Assembly (NCBI RefSeq): GCF_011065895.1
Contig: NZ_JAALCR010000022.1
Location: forward strand, 57,279 to 121,278
Source of the DNA: Paludisphaera rhizosphaerae
Lineage (GTDB): Bacteria > Planctomycetota > Planctomycetia > Isosphaerales > Isosphaeraceae
Length of the DNA: 64,000 nt
Direction: 5' to 3'
Under the pieces are notes generated by a model. The model ran no database searches, was not told where the DNA came from, and saw only the letters and a program-made list of their open reading frames with translations. The position numbers were made by a program, and so were the translations under genes. The number at the start of each line of letters is the position of its first letter. The first letter of the stretch is position 1. Below, one piece after another: positions 63,271 through 64,000 of the stretch.

Positions 63271-63939
63271 ATGTCTCAATGGATGGGGGTTAGCCTGAGA
63301 CGCGAGCGAATGCCGGACTGCTTGGTTCCGGGGGAGGCGAAATATGGGAACGGGCAGGCCATACCACGTCACGTGGCCGCGCTTTCCGAGTTCTGTGAAC
63401 GAGCCGGCCTGACCCGGTTGGACCATTTCATAGTGGATCATTGTGCCTTGGTTGAACGGGCCTTGGAAGCGGCAGCCTGGGTCGAACCGGAGTCACCTGA
63501 GGAGGAGGTGACGGGTGAGGACCCCGCTGGTGCAGCCTACTTCGTGAGCCGCATGGGAGAGGGAGGGAGTTGGAAGCGTTACGCCGTCAACGACAGGACC
63601 GATCCCGAGTATCTCGCCTCACAGAAACGTTACGAATGGATCGTGGAGGAGGTTGAGAAAGGGAAACCTTGGTTCGATCCGATGGATGGGCTTCGGACCG
63701 TCCGTGGACTGATTGAGATGGCCGAAAAGGGCATCCCATTGGCTTGGAGGGAGGAGGCGGCGGACAGGTTGAGAAGTCGCCTCATTGAGGCAGGTATGGA
63801 GCCGGGAGATGCTAAGGAGATGTACCCGCGACCTGTTGGCGATTACCCTTTCCCACTATGGGATTTAAGAACTTTCGAGATGGAACTTGAATTCGCGGTC
63901 CAAATCGAAGACTTATTTCACTTCACTATCTCGTACTGA
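63271..63939 (+). CDS. Unknown protein with divergent base composition
   Basis: A 222-aa protein, mostly helical and acidic (EPESPEEEVTGEDPAG). The repeated pattern ...YFVSRMGEGGSWKRYAVND, RTVRGLIEMAEKG, and DLRTFEMELEFAVQIEDLF has no match that I recognise. The GC content and the codon choice (TTA, ATA and TGT codons) differ from those of the neighbours, which suggests transfer. The ATG at 63271 (MSQWMGV) is chosen over a TTG at 63256, since GAGAAATGAGCAA precedes it. A run of 19 C begins 12 bases after the stop. Confidence 0.5.
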   Translation: MSQWMGVSLRRERMPDCLVPGEAKYGNGQAIPRHVAALSEFCERAGLTRLDHFIVDHCALVERALEAAAWVEPESPEEEVTGEDPAGAAYFVSRMGEGGSWKRYAVNDRTDPEYLASQKRYEWIVEEVEKGKPWFDPMDGLRTVRGLIEMAEKGIPLAWREEAADRLRSRLIEAGMEPGDAKEMYPRPVGDYPFPLWDLRTFEMELEFAVQIEDLFHFTISY

Positions 63940-63950
63940 TTCCTCCGATT

Positions 63951-63969
63951 CCCCCCCCCCCCCCCCCCC
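63951..63969 (+). repeat. Homopolymer of 19 C
   Basis: An uninterrupted run of 19 C bases, 12 bases after the last gene. It may be a sequencing or assembly artefact, or a slippage-prone tract. No gene follows within the window. Confidence 0.9.
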
Positions 63970-64000
63970 GACAGCGAATTCATCGCGCCCTGGACTTGCA

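Overview
The window reads as chromosomal DNA of a planctomycete, most likely of the Isosphaeraceae type (Paludisphaera/Singulisphaera-like). The basis is high GC, three DUF1559 proteins with the prepilin-like GFTLIELLV start and the H-x9-DG end motif (a family massively expanded in Planctomycetes), a surface protein with the planctomycete N-terminal motif LEPMEGRLCLS, and an elongation factor G of the type shared by mitochondria, spirochaetes and planctomycetes ([11 protein letters not shown]). No mobile element, CRISPR array, rRNA or tRNA was recognised. Species assignment is inference.

Layout. 1-15.2 kb is a cell-surface glycan region: two giant multidomain glycosyltransferases (over 1330 and 1849 aa), a tandem methyltransferase, a single methyltransferase and a DUF2142 membrane protein. 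15.2-22.8 kb is mixed: a secreted FG-GAP/beta-helix protein, a methyltransferase plus CehA/McbA-type metallohydrolase on the minus strand, a cysteine-dioxygenase-like cupin and a DUF1559 protein. 22.9-31.1 kb holds an AsmA-like protein, a small membrane/TPR protein, clpC, a small family-2 glycosyltransferase and an MMPL exporter. 31.4-42.4 kb is mostly core cell biology: a small unknown protein, RlmN, an HtrA/DegP protease, a class I aminotransferase, a YacL-like PIN-TRAM protein, a HIT protein, a degenerate signal-peptidase-fold membrane protein and EF-G. 42.7-53.2 kb holds DUF1559 proteins, a DUF3179 protein, pyruvate phosphate dikinase, a sorbosone-dehydrogenase-like protein, an MFS transporter and glycerol kinase. 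53.3-63.2 kb holds a small membrane protein, a membrane glycosyltransferase, an MBL-fold hydrolase, a 1269-aa secreted protein, then a tight cassette of sugar isomerase/epimerase, APH-fold kinase and an enolase paralogue. The last gene (63.27 kb) looks compositionally different and is followed by a run of 19 C.

How the genes may work together. The glycosyltransferases and methyltransferases at the left end probably build and modify one surface polysaccharide. Pyruvate phosphate dikinase, glycerol kinase and the sugar dehydrogenase are central or peripheral carbon metabolism, but they are not arranged as one operon. The most interesting unit is the 60.0-63.2 kb cassette: its enolase paralogue keeps the metal ligands and both catalytic lysines, but has Ala where enolases have the active-site His of the SHRSGET loop and Asp where they have a catalytic Glu. 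A cysteine-dioxygenase-like protein has Cys in place of the Tyr that forms the Cys-Tyr cofactor. Several genes end inside a terminator hairpin, with the stop codon sitting in the loop.
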